Positions 13,466 through 14,689 of a stretch of 14,689 nucleotides of DNA are shown here, piece after piece; position 1 is the first letter of the stretch, and every line of letters starts with the position of its first letter. A program made the translations under genes and the position numbers. The stretch comes from Candidatus Krumholzibacteriia bacterium (GTDB lineage Bacteria > Krumholzibacteriota > Krumholzibacteriia > LZORAL124-64-63), in NCBI GenBank assembly GCA_028718575.1, contig JAQULN010000020.1:1-14689 (forward strand), read 5' to 3'. The notes under the pieces are model-generated. The model had not been told where the DNA came from. It saw only the letters and a program-made list of their open reading frames with translations, and did no database searches.

Positions 13466-13492
13466 TCGGGGAATGACAACACGACTCCCCGA
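13466..13492 (+). repeat. Inverted repeat in the leader of the cytolysin-like gene
   Basis: TCGGGGA (13466-13472) and its perfect complement TCCCCGA (13486-13492) are separated by 13 bases and lie 22 bases before the ribosome binding site of the gene at 13525. It could be an operator or an mRNA hairpin. The 232-base gap between the divergent RidA-family gene and this gene holds no clear -35/-10 pair; a TATCTT at 13451-13456 is the nearest -10-like element but lacks a partner. Confidence 0.3.
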
Positions 13493-13524
13493 GGGCGATC
13501 AGTTCCTGACGGCGGAGGCCTGCA

Positions 13525-14689
13525 GTGAGGGCCCACCTGGTTCATTCACACACGCGCCGCGGGCTGTGGTGGCTCTGGATCGCAGTGCTGACCGTGCTCT
13601 GGCTCGCGTCCTGCCAAAACGAAGATCCGGCCGACCCTGATCCGTTTCCCGACACCTACACGGTGAACTACGTTGTCGAGATGGCCGGCGGCTTCCCGTT
13701 TATCGTACCCGATTCGACGGCGTTCGCGGTCGCGCGGTTCGACTCCGCCGATAGCGGCGGCGGACCGCTGAGCTGCACGACTTATGCAGGAACTCAGCGT
13801 GATTTCGTACCCGTGCTGACGATCCCCGCTCCGGACACAGCGCGACACTACGCCGGCGCCGTGGTCCAGTTCGGTTCGCTGACCACGGCGACGACATTAC
13901 CGGTCAACGCCGCTCGCGCCGGCGGCGTCTTGACGTTGTCCACGCCGGCGGACGACGCTGCGTCAGATACCGTCGCGGTGCTGAGCGGCAACGTGGTCGA
14001 AGCGTGGCGACAGCAAGTGCTGGCGGAGCTGGGCGATACAGCGCCGGAGCCCTGGGCCCTCTCCGTGCGGGCGGTGCACTCGGACGATCACGTGGCCTTG
14101 GCCGCGGGCGTGGCGCCGGAGGCCATGCCCCCAGCGTTGCGCGAGTATCTAAGGCTGCGAGATACGACCTCAGGACGCGCGCTGGTGCGCCTTGTTCGCG
14201 TCCATCATACGGTTACGGCGACTTGGCCCGGCTCGGCCCGCGCGGCGTTTGCGCCGCACGTCACCGGTTACGACCTGGACGGCCAGATGGCGCCGGGCAA
14301 CCCGCCGGTCTGGGTCAAGTCAGTGCACTATGGGCAGCTCGTGCTGGTGCTGGTCGAGGCGGCCGCGCCGCCGGCGGACGTGGCGGACGCGGTCGAGCGC
14401 ACGTTCAGGGCGGCGATCCAAGACGTCCCGCCCGCGTCAGGTCCGTTGCTCAGCGATCTGCCGGAACTTGGCGTACGGGTCTTTGCCGCCGGCGCCGCCG
14501 CCGCAGCCATTGAAGCTGCCGCCGCCGCCGGCCCGAGCGTCTTGGCGGACGCGCTGGACGCCCCCCTGCCCGCTGCGGTTGAATTGCCCATGGTGAACGC
14601 CACGCTCGTCGCGTTGCGCAACGGCGAATTGGTCAAACTTCCGATCACCGCCAGCTTCGCGTTCGAGCTCTGCGAAGATTACGTCGCGG
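13525..14689 (+). CDS. Thiol-activated (cholesterol-dependent) cytolysin-family lipoprotein, 3' truncated by window edge
   Basis: CDCs are pore-forming toxins of the MACPF/CDC superfamily. The frame starts at GTG 13525 with GGAGG (13514-13518) six bases upstream and stays open to the last base, 388 residues. Residues 1-30 form a lipoprotein signal with lipobox LASC (Cys30), followed by an Asp/Glu/Pro-rich linker. The rest follows the CDC order: YAGAVVQFGSLTTATTLPVN with the YPGAL-like and pore-domain lead-in, RVHHTVTATWPG (tYTV-x-x-x-P), FAPHVTGYDLDGQ, then the diagnostic GNPPVWVKSVHYGQLVLVLV (residues 258-277; the family has NPP-x-YVSSVAYGR). APPADVADAVERTFRAAI, GVRVFAAGAAAAAIE and LPMVNATLVALRNGELVKLP match the later core strands. 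The YGR Arg is Gln, and the GG hinge reads AAG. Domain 4, with the undecapeptide and cholesterol-recognition Thr-Leu pair, lies outside the window. Confidence 0.82.
   Translation, partial: MRAHLVHSHTRRGLWWLWIAVLTVLWLASCQNEDPADPDPFPDTYTVNYVVEMAGGFPFIVPDSTAFAVARFDSADSGGGPLSCTTYAGTQRDFVPVLTIPAPDTARHYAGAVVQFGSLTTATTLPVNAARAGGVLTLSTPADDAASDTVAVLSGNVVEAWRQQVLAELGDTAPEPWALSVRAVHSDDHVALAAGVAPEAMPPALREYLRLRDTTSGRALVRLVRVHHTVTATWPGSARAAFAPHVTGYDLDGQMAPGNPPVWVKSVHYGQLVLVLVEAAAPPADVADAVERTFRAAIQDVPPASGPLLSDLPELGVRVFAAGAAAAAIEAAAAAGPSVLADALDAPLPAAVELPMVNATLVALRNGELVKLPITASFAFELCEDYVA

Noticed and set aside
1..14689. CRISPR arrays, insertion sequences or attachment sites
   Set aside because: No spaced direct repeats, transposase-like frames or terminal inverted repeats were seen anywhere in the window.

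Overview
The window is GC-rich and gene-dense, with about ten protein-coding genes and no RNA genes that I could recognise. It comes from a Gram-negative (diderm) bacterium: it carries a type VI secretion membrane-complex gene, a periplasmic pilus chaperone with an outer-membrane usher-like protein, an LpxL/HtrB-type acyltransferase and a lipoprotein with a clear lipobox. The gene mix does not fix the phylum. A little-cultivated lineage (Eisenbacteria/Krumholzibacteriota-like, Gemmatimonadota or a deltaproteobacterial-type group) is a guess only.

Layout. Positions 2-1855 (+) are the C-terminal 617 residues of TssM/IcmF, cut by the left edge. It converges on two small secreted proteins on the minus strand (1877-2530 and 2587-2955). 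From 2955 the strand switches to a plus-strand surface-fibre locus: two DUF4402-like pilin-type subunits (3175-3783 and 3984-4499), a strong intrinsic terminator (4531-4563), a PapD-type chaperone (4705-5586) and a large divergent usher-like protein (5588-8599). Two sites matching the sigma-54 -24/-12 consensus with exact GG-N10-GC spacing lie upstream of the first subunit and of the chaperone. A sigma-28-like site lies upstream of the second subunit. The locus therefore looks like a regulated chaperone-usher-type fibre made from three transcription units.

On the far side, a 689-residue minus-strand protein (8746-10815) joins TPR-like, CBM9/DOMON-like and catalytically dead alpha/beta-hydrolase-like parts. 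It is divergent from a ParB-fold protein (11087-11944). That gene converges on a two-gene minus-strand unit, a RidA-family protein followed by a lysophospholipid acyltransferase (13292 to 12003). The right edge (13525-14689, +) holds the first 388 residues of a lipoprotein that aligns well by eye with the thiol-activated, cholesterol-dependent cytolysin (CDC) family. Its membrane-recognition domain 4 lies beyond the window.

The most interesting items are the CDC-like lipoprotein, the atypical usher locus with its alternative-sigma promoter candidates, and the pseudo-hydrolase fusion. All assignments are by eye from translated sequence; no searches were run.
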